From the NCBI RefSeq assembly GCF_022387135.1, contig NZ_CP092462.1, positions 434,001 to 498,000 of the forward strand: 64,000 bases of DNA, read 5' to 3'. A program made the position numbers and the translations under genes. This DNA is from Comamonas sp. B21-038 (GTDB taxonomy: Bacteria > Pseudomonadota > Gammaproteobacteria > Burkholderiales > Burkholderiaceae_C). The notes beneath the pieces are model-generated. The model searched no databases. It was given only the letters and a program-made list of their open reading frames with translations, and was not told the origin of the DNA. Below are positions 21,287 through 30,487 of this stretch, piece by piece (the first letter of the stretch is position 1; every line of letters begins with the position of its first letter).

Positions 21287-22321
21287 ATGAACCCCATGGA
21301 TAACCATCCTCAGCACAATCCGCCGCCGGCGCCCGACCTGTGGGGGCAGACGGCCGCTGCGGCGCCCGCCGCTGCCGCAGCTCCCAGCCCGGGCTGGGAG
21401 CGCTCGGTGCTGGAGCGCCTGGCTTTTGACACGCTCAAGGAGCAGCGCGCCGCTCGGCGCTGGAAGATTTTCTTCCGCCTGGTCTGGCTGGGTTTGGTGA
21501 TTGCATTGGGCAGCTACCTGTTTGGCTCGGATGGCTCGGCCGCCAAAACCTCCTCCGAGCACACTGCGGTGGTGGAACTCAAGGGTGAGATCGCTTCCGG
21601 TGCGGACGCCAGTGCCGAATTTGTCATTGCCGCGCTGCGCACCGCTTTCGAGGACGATGGCGCCAAGGCCGTGGTGCTGTTGATCAATTCGCCTGGTGGC
21701 AGCCCCGTTCAGGCGGGCATGATCAATGACGAGATCGTGCGCCTCAAGGCCCAGTACAAGAAGCCCATGTACGCCGTGGTCGAGGAGTCCTGTGCGTCGG
21801 CCGCCTACTACATCGCTTCTGCGGCCGACAGCATCTATGTGGACAAAGCCAGCATCGTCGGCAGCATTGGTGTGCTGATGGATGGTTTTGGCTTTACCGG
21901 AACGATGGACAAGCTGGGTGTGGAGCGCCGCTTGCTCACCGCTGGCGCGAACAAGGGCATGCTGGACCCGTTCAGCCCGATGAATGACAAGCAAAAGGCC
22001 TATGCGCAGCAGATGCTCAACCAGATCCACCAGCAGTTCATCCAGGTGGTGCGCCAGGGCCGGGGTGACCGTCTCAAGGAAACCGATGACACCTTCAGCG
22101 GCCTGTTCTGGACCGGGCAAGAGGCCGTGAAGCTGGGCCTGGCCGATGGCCTGGGCAGTCTCGACCAGGTGGCCCGCGATGTCGTTGGTGCGGAAGAGGT
22201 CGTCGACTACACGCGCCGCGACAATGTGGCCGAGCGCTTTGCCAAGCGTTTTGGTGCCTCGGTGGGCGCGGGGGCCGTGGGTACCTTGCGCTCCATGTCG
22301 CTGCTGCCCAGTGTGCGCTGA
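21287..22321 (+). CDS. S49-family signal peptide peptidase (SppA/SohB-like)
   Basis: This 344-residue inner-membrane protease has a cytoplasmic Pro/Ala-rich N-terminus, one membrane anchor (about 62-80) and a periplasmic S49 domain. The Ser-Lys dyad can be placed as Ser171 in ESCASAAYY and Lys223 in GANKGMLDPF. The 52-residue spacing equals that of B. subtilis SppA (Ser147/Lys199). NSPGGSPVQAG near residue 135 is the oxyanion-region motif. It is the short, single-domain form rather than the 67-kDa E. coli SppA. It degrades cleaved signal peptides or membrane proteins. A strong terminator follows. Confidence 0.92.
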   Translation: MNPMDNHPQHNPPPAPDLWGQTAAAAPAAAAAPSPGWERSVLERLAFDTLKEQRAARRWKIFFRLVWLGLVIALGSYLFGSDGSAAKTSSEHTAVVELKGEIASGADASAEFVIAALRTAFEDDGAKAVVLLINSPGGSPVQAGMINDEIVRLKAQYKKPMYAVVEESCASAAYYIASAADSIYVDKASIVGSIGVLMDGFGFTGTMDKLGVERRLLTAGANKGMLDPFSPMNDKQKAYAQQMLNQIHQQFIQVVRQGRGDRLKETDDTFSGLFWTGQEAVKLGLADGLGSLDQVARDVVGAEEVVDYTRRDNVAERFAKRFGASVGAGAVGTLRSMSLLPSVR

Positions 22322-22342
22322 CAAGGTCCATGGTTGAATGAC

Positions 22343-22369
22343 AAAGCGGTGCCTTGGCACCGCTTTTTT
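22343..22369 (+). terminator. Intrinsic terminator after the SppA-like gene
   Basis: AAAGCGGTGCC and GGCACCGCTTT form an almost unbroken stem followed by a run of T. It lies between convergent genes and can act in both directions. Confidence 0.8.
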
Positions 22370-22408
22370 CATGGTCGCAGCCGCAAGGGCTGCAGCCTTT
22401 AACGGCCT

Positions 22409-23191
22409 TCAACGGCCAATCGCAAATACCATCGGGGTGCGGTTGTCCAGGCTGGTGTTGAGCGGCTTCCACTGCTTGACCAGGCGGCTTTGTGTGTTGG
22501 CGCTCTCCAAGGTCAGCCCGCTGGAGATGGACAGGCGCGTGTTGGGCTGCAAGGTTTGCAGCAGCGCGCCCAGCAGGGCCTGGTTGCGGTAGGGGGTCTC
22601 GATGAAGATCTGCGTCTGGCCCTGGCGCAGCGCCAGCTGCTCCAGCTCGCGCAGGCGGGCGCTGCGGTCGGAGGCATCGCTGGGTACATAGCCGACAAAC
22701 GCAAAGTTCTGGCCATTGAGGCCACTGGCGGCCAGTGCCAGCAGCAGCGAGGTGGGGCCGACCAGCGGCACCACGTCGATGCCCGCATCATGGGCGGCGC
22801 GCACCACCGAGCTGCCGGGGTCGGCAATCGCAGGCATGCCCGCCTCGCTGACCAGGCCCACATCATGGCCTTGCAGCGCGGCGGCAATCAGGCTGCTGCT
22901 GTCGCTGCTGGCGGTGGTCTGCGGGTTGTGGTCGCCTTTTTTATGGGCTTCGCGCGGCAGCTCGGCAATGTTTTGCTGCTGCAGTGGCAGGGCCAGGGGC
23001 GCCACGGCATCCACCCGCTTGAGAAAGGCGCGGCAGCTTTTGGCGTTCTCGCAAACCCAGTGGGTGATGCGGGCGGCGGCTTGCACGGTGTGCAGCGGCA
23101 GTACATCGGTCAGCGGCGCCTCGGTGGCGCAGCCGAAATCGAGGGGAGTGGGCACCAGGAAGAGGCGGCCTTTGGTGGTTTGTTGGGTCAT
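22409..23191 (-). CDS. SAM-dependent methyltransferase of the tetrapyrrole methylase/RsmI family
   Basis: This 260-residue cytoplasmic enzyme resembles the 16S rRNA C1402 2'-O-methyltransferase RsmI. The N-terminal strand LFLVPTPLDFG, GLVSEAGMPAIADPG near residue 110 and VVPLVGPTSLLLALAASG near 140 are the SAM-binding motifs of the family. FIETPYRN near 197 is also RsmI-like. It differs from canonical RsmI, which begins LYVVATPIGN, so it is more likely the second RsmI-like paralogue common in Burkholderiales; the target is not established. Its ATG overlaps the stop of the Maf gene by 4 bp, showing coupling. Confidence 0.85.
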   Translation of the reverse strand: MTQQTTKGRLFLVPTPLDFGCATEAPLTDVLPLHTVQAAARITHWVCENAKSCRAFLKRVDAVAPLALPLQQQNIAELPREAHKKGDHNPQTTASSDSSSLIAAALQGHDVGLVSEAGMPAIADPGSSVVRAAHDAGIDVVPLVGPTSLLLALAASGLNGQNFAFVGYVPSDASDRSARLRELEQLALRQGQTQIFIETPYRNQALLGALLQTLQPNTRLSISSGLTLESANTQSRLVKQWKPLNTSLDNRTPMVFAIGR

Positions 23192-23784
23192 GGCAACAGC
23201 AATCCGGCAGCGCGCAGCAAACGGGCTGTGCGGATCAGGGGCAGGCCGATCAAGGCGGTGGGGTCGTCGCTTTCGATGGCGTCGAGCAGGGTGATGCCCA
23301 GGCCTTCGCTCTTGGCGCTACCGGCACAGTCATAAGGGGTTTCGGCAAGCAGGTAGCGCTCAATCTCGGCATCATCGAGCGGGCGGAACACGGTGCGCAC
23401 CACGGCGGTATCGGCCTGCGCAAAGCCGCTGGCCTTGCAAACCACGGCCACGGCGGTGTGGAACTGCATGCTTTGTCCGCTCATTGCGCGCAACTGCTCT
23501 ACGGCTTTGTCATGCACCATCGGCTTGCCCAAGGGCTGGCCATGCAGGTCGGCCACCTGGTCCGAGCCGATCACGATGGCATCGGGGTACTGGGCGGCCA
23601 CCGCATGGGCCTTGGCCAGCGCCAGGCGCAGCGCCAGCGCGGCCGGGCTCTCGCCGGGCTGTGGGGTTTCGTCCACATCGGGGGCGGCCGCCTCGAAGGG
23701 CAGGCGCAAACGCGACAGAAGCTCTCGCCGGTAGCGGGAGGTGGAGCCCAGTACAAGGGCGCGGGGCATCAGGGATTCAGACAT
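23188..23784 (-). CDS. Maf-family nucleotide pyrophosphatase (YceF-like)
   Basis: This 198-residue house-cleaning nucleotide pyrophosphatase is of the Maf/HAM1-like fold. LVLGSTSRYRRELLSRL near the N-terminus is the phosphate-binding motif, PDVDETPQPGE carries the acidic metal residues, and VIGSDQVADLHGQPLGKP near residue 70 is the Maf signature. The pattern fits the YceF subgroup, which hydrolyses m7GTP, better than the dTTP-specific YhdE subgroup. Its neighbourhood next to yceD-rpmF matches enterobacterial genomes, where yceF is divergent from yceD. An ATG at 23769 is an alternative start. Confidence 0.9.
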   Translation of the reverse strand: MSESLMPRALVLGSTSRYRRELLSRLRLPFEAAAPDVDETPQPGESPAALALRLALAKAHAVAAQYPDAIVIGSDQVADLHGQPLGKPMVHDKAVEQLRAMSGQSMQFHTAVAVVCKASGFAQADTAVVRTVFRPLDDAEIERYLLAETPYDCAGSAKSEGLGITLLDAIESDDPTALIGLPLIRTARLLRAAGLLLP

Positions 23785-23810
23785 GCCCAGATTCTCTTAC
23801 ACTGGCGCGC

Positions 23811-24368
23811 ATGACAAAGGAATTTTCAGTCAATCGCCTTGAGATCAAGGCCTTTGCCCACCAAAACGCGGCGCTGGAAGGCGAGCTGCCCCTGGGGCAG
23901 CTGGCACGTTTGCTGGCTGAAGACCAGCGCGGCCAGGCCGCTGCGGCCGAGCCTGTGCGCTGGGTGCTGGATGGTGAATGGGTGGAATCGGCTGGTGGCG
24001 CAGGCCAGGCCTGGCTGCATCTGCATGCCGAAACCGGGATGCAGCTGCAGTGCCAGCGCTGCATGCGCCCGGTGGATGTGGCCGTCGAGAGCAGCCGCTC
24101 CTTCCGCTTTGTGAAGGACGAGGCCACGGCGGCCGCGCTGGACGATGAAAGCGAAGAGGACGTGCTGGTGCTGGCGCCCCAGATCGATGCGCTGGAGCTG
24201 ATCGAGGACGAGCTGCTGATGGCCTTGCCCATGGTGCCGATGCACGACGTCTGCCCGGTCGATGTGAAGCTGGAGTCCGCCACCCAGGATTTCGACGACC
24301 GCCCTGCGGAAAAAGCCAATCCTTTTGCGGCGCTGGCATCGCTGCGTATCGATAAAAACCAATCCTAG
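23811..24368 (+). CDS. yceD: YceD family protein (DUF177), large ribosomal RNA accumulation protein
   Basis: This 185-residue protein of the DUF177 family is needed for normal 23S rRNA accumulation in E. coli and plants. The conserved pair CQRCMRPV near residue 80 and an acidic segment EDVLVLAP near 120 are typical. NPFAALASLR closes the protein, as in the family. The ATG at 23811 lies only 26 bp from the divergent yceF start, so the promoters must overlap or be within the genes. It precedes rpmF, the classic yceD-rpmF-plsX-fab order. No signal peptide or membrane segment. Confidence 0.92.
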   Translation: MTKEFSVNRLEIKAFAHQNAALEGELPLGQLARLLAEDQRGQAAAAEPVRWVLDGEWVESAGGAGQAWLHLHAETGMQLQCQRCMRPVDVAVESSRSFRFVKDEATAAALDDESEEDVLVLAPQIDALELIEDELLMALPMVPMHDVCPVDVKLESATQDFDDRPAEKANPFAALASLRIDKNQS

Positions 24369-24378
24369 TGTGGGTGGC

Positions 24379-24408
24379 TTGAAGCCTGCTTGCGATCTTT
24401 GCTATAAT
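24379..24408 (+). promoter_or_regulatory. Sigma-70 promoter for rpmF and the fab genes
   Basis: TTGAAG at 24379-24384 and a perfect TATAAT at 24403-24408 are spaced by 18 bases, 115 bp upstream of rpmF. It is the best-looking promoter in the fatty-acid region. Confidence 0.65.
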
Positions 24409-24523
24409 TTGAGGCTTCGCGCGAATCCCTCGTGTCTTTAATGGGCTAGTCGCGTAAATTTAGGGCATGCGTTTGTGATTGCGCAGGCCATGTCACCAAC
24501 CCTTTCAAGACTCAGGAGCCATC

Positions 24524-24706
24524 ATGGCTGTTCAACAAAACAAGAAATCCCCTTCCAAGCGCGGCATGCACCGTTCGCACAACGCACTGAACGTGCCTGG
24601 TATCGCTGTGGAGCCTACCACCGGCGAAACCCATATGCGCCACCACATCAGCCCCAACGGTTTCTACCGTGGCCGCCAAGTGCTGAAGAACAAGTCGGAA
24701 GCCTAA
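24524..24706 (+). CDS. rpmF: 50S ribosomal protein L32
   Basis: This 60-residue ribosomal protein starts [19 protein letters not shown], the universal L32 N-terminus, and ends in a basic tail. The zinc cysteines found in Gram-positive L32 are absent, as in E. coli. GGAGCC upstream acts as the SD. A strong hairpin-plus-T-run directly downstream (24721-24759) should end most rpmF transcripts or attenuate read-through into plsX, which would keep ribosomal protein and lipid-enzyme output at different levels. Confidence 0.97.
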   Translation: MAVQQNKKSPSKRGMHRSHNALNVPGIAVEPTTGETHMRHHISPNGFYRGRQVLKNKSEA

Positions 24707-24720
24707 GCCATAGCTGTATA

Positions 24721-24759
24721 AAAAAGGCCCGCAGCTACATAGTAGCGCGGGCCTTTTTT
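24721..24759 (+). terminator. Intrinsic terminator/attenuator between rpmF and plsX
   Basis: AAAAAGGCCCGC pairs with GCGGGCCTTTTT around a loop of about 14 bases that itself contains a small inverted repeat. The symmetrical A-run and T-run make it potentially bidirectional. Confidence 0.8.
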
Positions 24760-24835
24760 ATTGCTTGCCAGGAAGCGGCGCGGGGCGCGGCGGACTGGAA
24801 CTCGGTGCGAACAACGTCAAAGAATTACCGAACGA

Positions 24836-25888
24836 ATGATCACACTGGCCGTCGATTGCATGGGTGGGGACGCAGGTATCCGTGTCACGCTGCCCGCATG
24901 CAGGAAGTTTTTGGATAGCCACCCGGATGCCCATCTGCTGATGGTCGGGCAGGCGGAGGCATTGCAGTCTTTTCAGCACGAGCGTGCGACCATCGTGCCT
25001 GCCAGCGAAGTGGTCACTATGGATGACCCGGTGGAAGTGGCGCTGCGCAAGAAGAAGGATTCTTCGATGCGAGTAGCCATCAGCCAGGTGAAGACGGGTG
25101 CAGCCCTGGCGGCCGTATCGGCGGGCAATACCGGCGCGCTGATGGCCATTGCCCGTTATGTGCTCAAGACGATGGAGGGCATCGACCGCCCGGCTATCGC
25201 CACCCAACTTCCCCATGCCAAGGGCGGCGCCACAACGGTGCTGGACCTGGGCGCCAATGTGGACTGCACGGCAGAGCATCTGCTGCAGTTTGCTGTCATG
25301 GGCTCTGCGTTGGTCAGCGCCCTCGAAAACACCGAAAACCCCACCGTCGGCCTGCTCAATATTGGTGAAGAAGCCATCAAGGGCAGCGAGGTCATCAAGC
25401 GCGCCGGCGAGCTGCTGCGCACGGCTGGCCAATCGGGTTATCTCAATTTTTACGGCAATGTCGAAGGCAATGACATCTTCAAGGGCACGGTGGATATCGT
25501 GACCTGTGATGGCTTTGTCGGCAATGTCACGCTCAAGGCCAGCGAAGGCGTGGCCAGCATGATCAGCAACGGGCTCAAGCAGGAGTTCAAGCGCAACCTG
25601 CTCACGAAGATCGCCGCAGTGATCGCTTACCCGGTGCTGGCGCGCTTGATGAAGCGGGTGGACCACCGCCGCTACAATGGGGCTGCATTGCTCGGATTGC
25701 GCGGCCTGGTTTTCAAAAGCCATGGCTCGGCCGACGCGGTGGCGTATGAGCATGCCTTGCGGCGCGCCTATGATGCCGCCCGCAATGATTTGCTGGGGCG
25801 TGTGCAGACCAAGATTCAGACGGCAGCGCCCCTGCTGATGTCGGCAGACAGCGCTGCTGCTGCCAAAACCGTGACGTCTCCTACCTGA
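24836..25888 (+). CDS. plsX: Phosphate acyltransferase PlsX
   Basis: This 350-residue peripheral membrane enzyme converts acyl-ACP to acyl-phosphate for phosphatidic acid synthesis with PlsY/PlsC. It begins [11 protein letters not shown], the family signature. It also has [12 protein letters not shown] near residue 100, [14 protein letters not shown] near 137 and [16 protein letters not shown] near 223. The ATG 24836 matches the usual N-terminus; the longer frame upstream overlaps the terminator. No clear SD is present (only GAA-rich sequence), so translation may be moderate. Next gene is fabH, 5 bp away. Confidence 0.96.
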   Translation: MITLAVDCMGGDAGIRVTLPACRKFLDSHPDAHLLMVGQAEALQSFQHERATIVPASEVVTMDDPVEVALRKKKDSSMRVAISQVKTGAALAAVSAGNTGALMAIARYVLKTMEGIDRPAIATQLPHAKGGATTVLDLGANVDCTAEHLLQFAVMGSALVSALENTENPTVGLLNIGEEAIKGSEVIKRAGELLRTAGQSGYLNFYGNVEGNDIFKGTVDIVTCDGFVGNVTLKASEGVASMISNGLKQEFKRNLLTKIAAVIAYPVLARLMKRVDHRRYNGAALLGLRGLVFKSHGSADAVAYEHALRRAYDAARNDLLGRVQTKIQTAAPLLMSADSAAAAKTVTSPT

Positions 25889-25893
25889 ATTCG

Positions 25894-26874
25894 ATGAGTA
25901 TTTATTCCCGCATTATCGGCACTGGCAGCTACCTGCCGCCCCGTCGTGTCACCAATGATGAGTTGGCCGCTGAAATGGCCACGCGCGGTCTGGAAACCTC
26001 CGACGAGTGGATTGTGGAGCGCACTGGCATCAAGGCGCGCCATTTTGCAGCGCCCGATGTGGTAGCCAGCGATCTGGCGCTGGAGGCGTCGAAGAACGCC
26101 CTCCAGGCTGCCAACATCCAGGCCACCGATATCGACCTGATCATCGTCGCCACTTCGACGCCGGACATGGTGTTCCCGTCGACCGCCGCGATTCTGCAAA
26201 ACAAGCTGGGCATCGCCAATGGCTGCCCGGTGTTTGACATGCAGGCGGTGTGCAGCGGCTTCGTCTATGCGCTGACGGTGGCGGACTCGATGATCAAGTC
26301 CGGCAGCGCCAAGCGTGTGCTGGTGGTGGGTGCCGAGGTGTTCAGCCGCATTCTTGATTTCAATGACCGCACCACCTGTGTGCTGTTTGGCGATGGTGCC
26401 GGCGCCGTGGTGCTCGAAGCCTCTGACAAGCCCGGCATTCTGGCCACCGAGCTGCATGCCGATGGCAGCCATGTCGACATTCTGTGCGTGCCGGGCAATG
26501 TCTCGGGCGGCCAGGTGATTGGCTCGCCGCTGCTGCGCATGGATGGCCAGGCCGTGTTCAAGCTCGCCGTTGGTGTGCTGGACAAGGCCGCGCGCGCTGC
26601 GCTCGAAAAAGCCGATATGCAGGAAGCCGATATCGATTGGCTGATCCCGCACCAGGCCAACCTGCGCATCATGATGAGCACGGCGCGCAAGCTCAAGCTT
26701 GCGCCTGAGAAGGTCGTCGTCACGGTGGACCAGCATGGCAACACCTCGGCAGCTTCGATCCCGCTGGCGCTGGACCATGCGGTGCGCAGCGGCCAGGTCA
26801 AGCCTGGGCAGAATGTGATGCTGGAAGGCGTGGGCGGTGGCTTCACCTGGGGCGCCGTGCTGCTGACCATGTAG
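25894..26874 (+). CDS. fabH: Beta-ketoacyl-ACP synthase III
   Basis: This 326-residue thiolase-fold enzyme initiates type II fatty acid synthesis by condensing acetyl-CoA with malonyl-ACP. The catalytic triad is readable: Cys120 in QAVCSGF, His in PHQANLRI near residue 253 and Asn in HGNTSAAS near 283. [13 protein letters not shown] near 40 is a CoA-binding region. It is coupled to plsX (5-bp gap), and fabD begins 66 bp after it. The size equals E. coli FabH (317) plus a few residues. Confidence 0.96.
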   Translation: MSIYSRIIGTGSYLPPRRVTNDELAAEMATRGLETSDEWIVERTGIKARHFAAPDVVASDLALEASKNALQAANIQATDIDLIIVATSTPDMVFPSTAAILQNKLGIANGCPVFDMQAVCSGFVYALTVADSMIKSGSAKRVLVVGAEVFSRILDFNDRTTCVLFGDGAGAVVLEASDKPGILATELHADGSHVDILCVPGNVSGGQVIGSPLLRMDGQAVFKLAVGVLDKAARAALEKADMQEADIDWLIPHQANLRIMMSTARKLKLAPEKVVVTVDQHGNTSAASIPLALDHAVRSGQVKPGQNVMLEGVGGGFTWGAVLLTM

Positions 26875-26940
26875 CATGGCTCGGCTTTGCCGAGACTGCT
26901 GCCATCCGCCGATTGATAAAAAACTGATTTGAACCGAGAC

Positions 26941-27885
26941 ATGAGCGCTTTTGCATTTGTATTTCCGGGCCAAGGCTCGCAGTCCGTGGGCATGCTCGAT
27001 GCCTGGGGTGGCCACCCCGCCGTTGTCCAGGCTTTGCAAGAAGCCTCGGATGCGCTGGGTGAGGACCTGGGCGCGCTGATCCAGAACGGCCCCAAGGAAA
27101 CGCTGGCACTGACCGCCAACACCCAGCCGGTGATGCTGGTCGCGGGTGTTGCCGCATGGCGTGTCTGGCAGGCCGAAGGCGGCCCACAGCCGATGGCCGT
27201 TGCAGGCCACTCGCTGGGCGAGTATTCGGCACTGGTGGCTGCTGGTGTATTGACTTTGAGCCAGGCCGCACCGCTGGTGCGCCTGCGTGGTGCTGCGATG
27301 CAGGAGGCCGTGCCCGTCGGCGCCGGTGCCATGGCTGCGGTGCTGGGTCTGGATGCCGAGAAGGTCAAGGCCGTGTGCGCCCAGGTGACTGCCCAGCTGG
27401 GTGGCGCTGAGGTCGTCGAGGCGGTGAACTTCAACGACCCCGGCCAGACCGTCATCGCCGGCTCCAAGGCCGCGGTGGAAGCGGCCAGCTTGGCCGTGAA
27501 GGAAGCGGGTGCCAAGCGCGCGCTGCCGCTGCCGGTGTCGGCACCTTTCCATTCCAGCCTGATGAAGCCCGCTGCTGAAAAGCTCAAGCTGGCGCTGGCC
27601 GAGCTGCAACTGGCTGCGCCCCAGATTCCTGTGCTCAACAATATCGATGTGGCGATGCCCAGCGAGGCCGATGCCATCCGTGATGCGCTGTACCGCCAGG
27701 CCTTTGGCCCCGTGCGCTGGGTTGAATGTGTGCAGCGCCTGCGTGCGCTGGGCGCCACCCATCTGGTCGAGTGCGGCCCGGGCAAGGTGCTGACCGGCAT
27801 GACCAAGCGCATTGACCCTGAACTCGTCGGTGTGGCTCTGTACGACCCCGCCACCTTGCAAGAAACCAAAGAAGCCATCGCATGA
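26941..27885 (+). CDS. fabD: Malonyl-CoA:ACP transacylase
   Basis: This 314-residue enzyme loads malonate onto ACP. The N-terminal FVFPGQGSQSVGM is the family mark and GHSLGEYSALVAAG near residue 92 carries the catalytic Ser. PVSAPFHSSLMKPA near 200 has the partner His. The ATG at 26941 is chosen; a TTG at 26929 would add four residues. Its stop overlaps the start of fabG by 4 bp, so the two are translationally coupled. Confidence 0.96.
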   Translation: MSAFAFVFPGQGSQSVGMLDAWGGHPAVVQALQEASDALGEDLGALIQNGPKETLALTANTQPVMLVAGVAAWRVWQAEGGPQPMAVAGHSLGEYSALVAAGVLTLSQAAPLVRLRGAAMQEAVPVGAGAMAAVLGLDAEKVKAVCAQVTAQLGGAEVVEAVNFNDPGQTVIAGSKAAVEAASLAVKEAGAKRALPLPVSAPFHSSLMKPAAEKLKLALAELQLAAPQIPVLNNIDVAMPSEADAIRDALYRQAFGPVRWVECVQRLRALGATHLVECGPGKVLTGMTKRIDPELVGVALYDPATLQETKEAIA

Positions 27886-28628
27886 CTGAAACCACCTCCA
27901 CAGCCAAAGTCGCCCTGGTTACCGGCGCATCGCGCGGTATTGGCGCAGCCATTGCCCAGGCGCTCGGCGCAGCCGGCTACCAGGTGATCGGCACGGCAAC
28001 GACCGAAGACGGCGCTGCCAAGATCTCGCAAGCGCTGTCGGCCTTTGCCGGCTCGCGCGGCGTTGCGCTGGATGTGAACAATGGCGCTGCCGTCGAAGCG
28101 CTGATCGACAGCCTGGTCAAGACCCAGGGCGGTCTGCATGTGCTGGTCAACAATGCCGGTATCACCCGCGACACCCTGGCCATGCGCATGAAGGATGACG
28201 ACTGGGATGCCGTGCTGGGTACCAATCTGAAGGCCGTGTTCGGTGCCAGCCGCGCTGCCATCCGTCCGATGATGAAGCAGCGTTTTGGCCGTATCATCAG
28301 CATCACCAGTGTGGTGGGCGCATCCGGCAATGCCGGTCAGGCCAACTACGCGGCCGCCAAGGCGGGCGTGGCAGGTATGACGCGCTCGCTGGCCAAGGAA
28401 CTGGGCAGCCGCGGCATCACGGTCAACTGCGTGGCGCCTGGTTTCATCGAGACCGATATGACGGCCCAGTTGCCCGAAGAGCAGAAGAAAGCACTGCAGT
28501 CGCAGATTGCCCTGGGCAAGCTGGGACAGCCGCAAGACATTGCCAACGCTGTGGTCTATTTGGCCTCAGACGGTGCCGGTTATGTGACCGGACAGGAGTT
28601 GCATGTCAATGGCGGCATGTATATGTAG
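27882..28628 (+). CDS. fabG: 3-oxoacyl-ACP reductase
   Basis: This 248-residue NADPH-dependent short-chain reductase performs the first reduction of the elongation cycle. It has TGASRGIGAAIAQALG at the N-terminus (cofactor loop), NNAGITRD near residue 88, catalytic Ser in ITSVVGASGN near 140, and Tyr and Lys in YAAAKAGV near 155. It ends in the family-typical GQELHVNGGMYM. It overlaps fabD (ATGA) and precedes acpP by 105 bp. Confidence 0.96.
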   Translation: MTETTSTAKVALVTGASRGIGAAIAQALGAAGYQVIGTATTEDGAAKISQALSAFAGSRGVALDVNNGAAVEALIDSLVKTQGGLHVLVNNAGITRDTLAMRMKDDDWDAVLGTNLKAVFGASRAAIRPMMKQRFGRIISITSVVGASGNAGQANYAAAKAGVAGMTRSLAKELGSRGITVNCVAPGFIETDMTAQLPEEQKKALQSQIALGKLGQPQDIANAVVYLASDGAGYVTGQELHVNGGMYM

Positions 28629-28697
28629 ATTTGACGAAAGTTGAATGCCGTTTCCTCGCGACGGCAAGTTGCACTCAGGTATTGCTGAAGCAGCTAG

Positions 28698-28973
<276 letters not shown>

Positions 28974-28986
28974 TTGATTGCGCATG

Positions 28987-29011
28987 CACTTGGCGCCCCT
29001 GGGGCGCAAGT
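28987..29011 (+). other. Intergenic hairpin between acpP and fabF
   Basis: CACTTGGCGCCCC and GGGCGCAAGTG pair with a single bulged G around a tiny loop. No U-run follows, so it is more likely an RNA stabilising or processing element that protects acpP mRNA than a full terminator. Confidence 0.5.
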
Positions 29012-29057
29012 GTCTTGCTGCCAATCTTCCGAGAGATCAACAAGAAAGTTGTAACGC

Positions 29058-30302
29058 ATGAGTCGCCGTCGCGTCGTCGTGACTGGTCTGGGTTGCATCA
29101 GCCCCGTGGGTAACACGGTTGCTGAAGCCTGGTCCAACATTTTGGCCGGTCAATCCGGCATTGACCTCATTACCAAGTTCGACACCACGGATTTCAGCTG
29201 CAAGATTGCGGGTGAGGTGAAGGGTTTCGATCTTGAGTCCTATATGAGTGCCAAGGAAGCACGCACGATGGACTCCTTCATTCACTACGGCATCGCCGCA
29301 GCCCAAGAGGCTGTGAAAGACGCCGGCCTGCCTTCGGGCGAGGCACTGGATGAAGAGCTCGCAACTCGTATTGGCTGTGTGATCGGTTCGGGTATCGGTG
29401 GCCTGCCGCTGATCGAGAACACACACGGTGAATATGAGCGCCGTGGTGCGCGTCGCATCACGCCTTTCTTTGTTCCCGCGTCCATTATCAATATGGTCGC
29501 AGGTCATGTATCGATGCGTTTTGGCTTCAAGGGCCCGAACCTGTCGGTGGTGACCGCTTGCACGACCGGCTTGCACTGTATCGGTGAAGCTGGCCGCATG
29601 ATCGAGTACGGCGATGCCGACGTGATGATTGCAGGCGGCTCCGAAGCCACTGTTTCCCCGTTGGGTGTGGGAGGGTTCGCAGCGATGCGTGCACTGTCCA
29701 CACGCAATGACGATCCCAAGGCGGCATCGCGCCCCTGGGACAAGGGCCGTGACGGCTTTGTACTGGGTGAGGGCGCCGGTATTGTGGTGCTTGAAGAGTA
29801 CGAACACGCCAAGGCCCGTGGTGCCAAGATCTATGCCGAGCTGCTGGGTTATGGCATGAGCGCTGACGCCGGTCACATGACCGCGCCCAACATGGACGGC
29901 CCACGCCGCGCCATGCTGGCTGCCCTGCGCAATGCAGGCGTCAATGCCGACCAGGTGGACTACCTCAATGCCCACGGCACGTCCACGCCGCTGGGAGACC
30001 TCAACGAAACCAATGCCATCAAGGCGGCCATGGGTGACCATGCCAAGAAGATGGTGGTCAGCTCGACCAAATCGATGACCGGGCATTTGCTCGGTGGTGC
30101 TGGCGGCCTGGAGAGCGTCTTTACCGTCATGGCATTGAAGGACCAGAAGATTCCCCCGACCATCAACCTGGTGGACCAGGATCCGGAATGTGATCTGGAC
30201 TACTGTGCGAACACGGCGCGTGACGCCAAGCTGGACATCGCCGTCAAGAACAACTTCGGTTTTGGCGGCACCAACGGTACGCTGGTGTTCAAACGGGTGT
30301 GA
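29058..30302 (+). CDS. fabF: Beta-ketoacyl-ACP synthase II
   Basis: This 414-residue condensing enzyme elongates acyl-ACP. Catalytic Cys168 is in SVVTACTTG, the two His in [11 protein letters not shown] (about 304) and [10 protein letters not shown] (about 341), and Lys in the KSMTGH motif before it. The N-terminus [14 protein letters not shown] is typical. The gene follows acpP with an 84-bp gap and ends the fab series with an intrinsic terminator (30343-30367). Confidence 0.97.
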   Translation: MSRRRVVVTGLGCISPVGNTVAEAWSNILAGQSGIDLITKFDTTDFSCKIAGEVKGFDLESYMSAKEARTMDSFIHYGIAAAQEAVKDAGLPSGEALDEELATRIGCVIGSGIGGLPLIENTHGEYERRGARRITPFFVPASIINMVAGHVSMRFGFKGPNLSVVTACTTGLHCIGEAGRMIEYGDADVMIAGGSEATVSPLGVGGFAAMRALSTRNDDPKAASRPWDKGRDGFVLGEGAGIVVLEEYEHAKARGAKIYAELLGYGMSADAGHMTAPNMDGPRRAMLAALRNAGVNADQVDYLNAHGTSTPLGDLNETNAIKAAMGDHAKKMVVSSTKSMTGHLLGGAGGLESVFTVMALKDQKIPPTINLVDQDPECDLDYCANTARDAKLDIAVKNNFGFGGTNGTLVFKRV

Positions 30303-30342
30303 TGAGGCGGCCGTCTCGGCGCCACTTCTGATATGCCTCGAT

Positions 30343-30367
30343 AAGGCCTCTGCTGCAGAGGCCTTTG
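30343..30367 (+). terminator. Intrinsic terminator after fabF
   Basis: AAGGCCTCTG pairs perfectly with CAGAGGCCTT and is followed by a short T-run interrupted by G. It ends the fatty-acid gene series. Confidence 0.7.
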
Positions 30368-30487
30368 TCGTTTTTGGCGGGCATGGGCAACGCAAGGGCG
30401 TCGCGTGCTCCCCGCAGGGGTTTGCCCTGCGCCATGCCGGAGCGCCGTATTGCACAATGGGGTGATGTCTCTATTCAGCGCCTCCTC

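Noticed and set aside
25816..28535. Long minus-strand frames opposite fabH, fabD and fabG
   Set aside because: They lack any recognisable domain and oppose an intact, conserved fatty acid operon.
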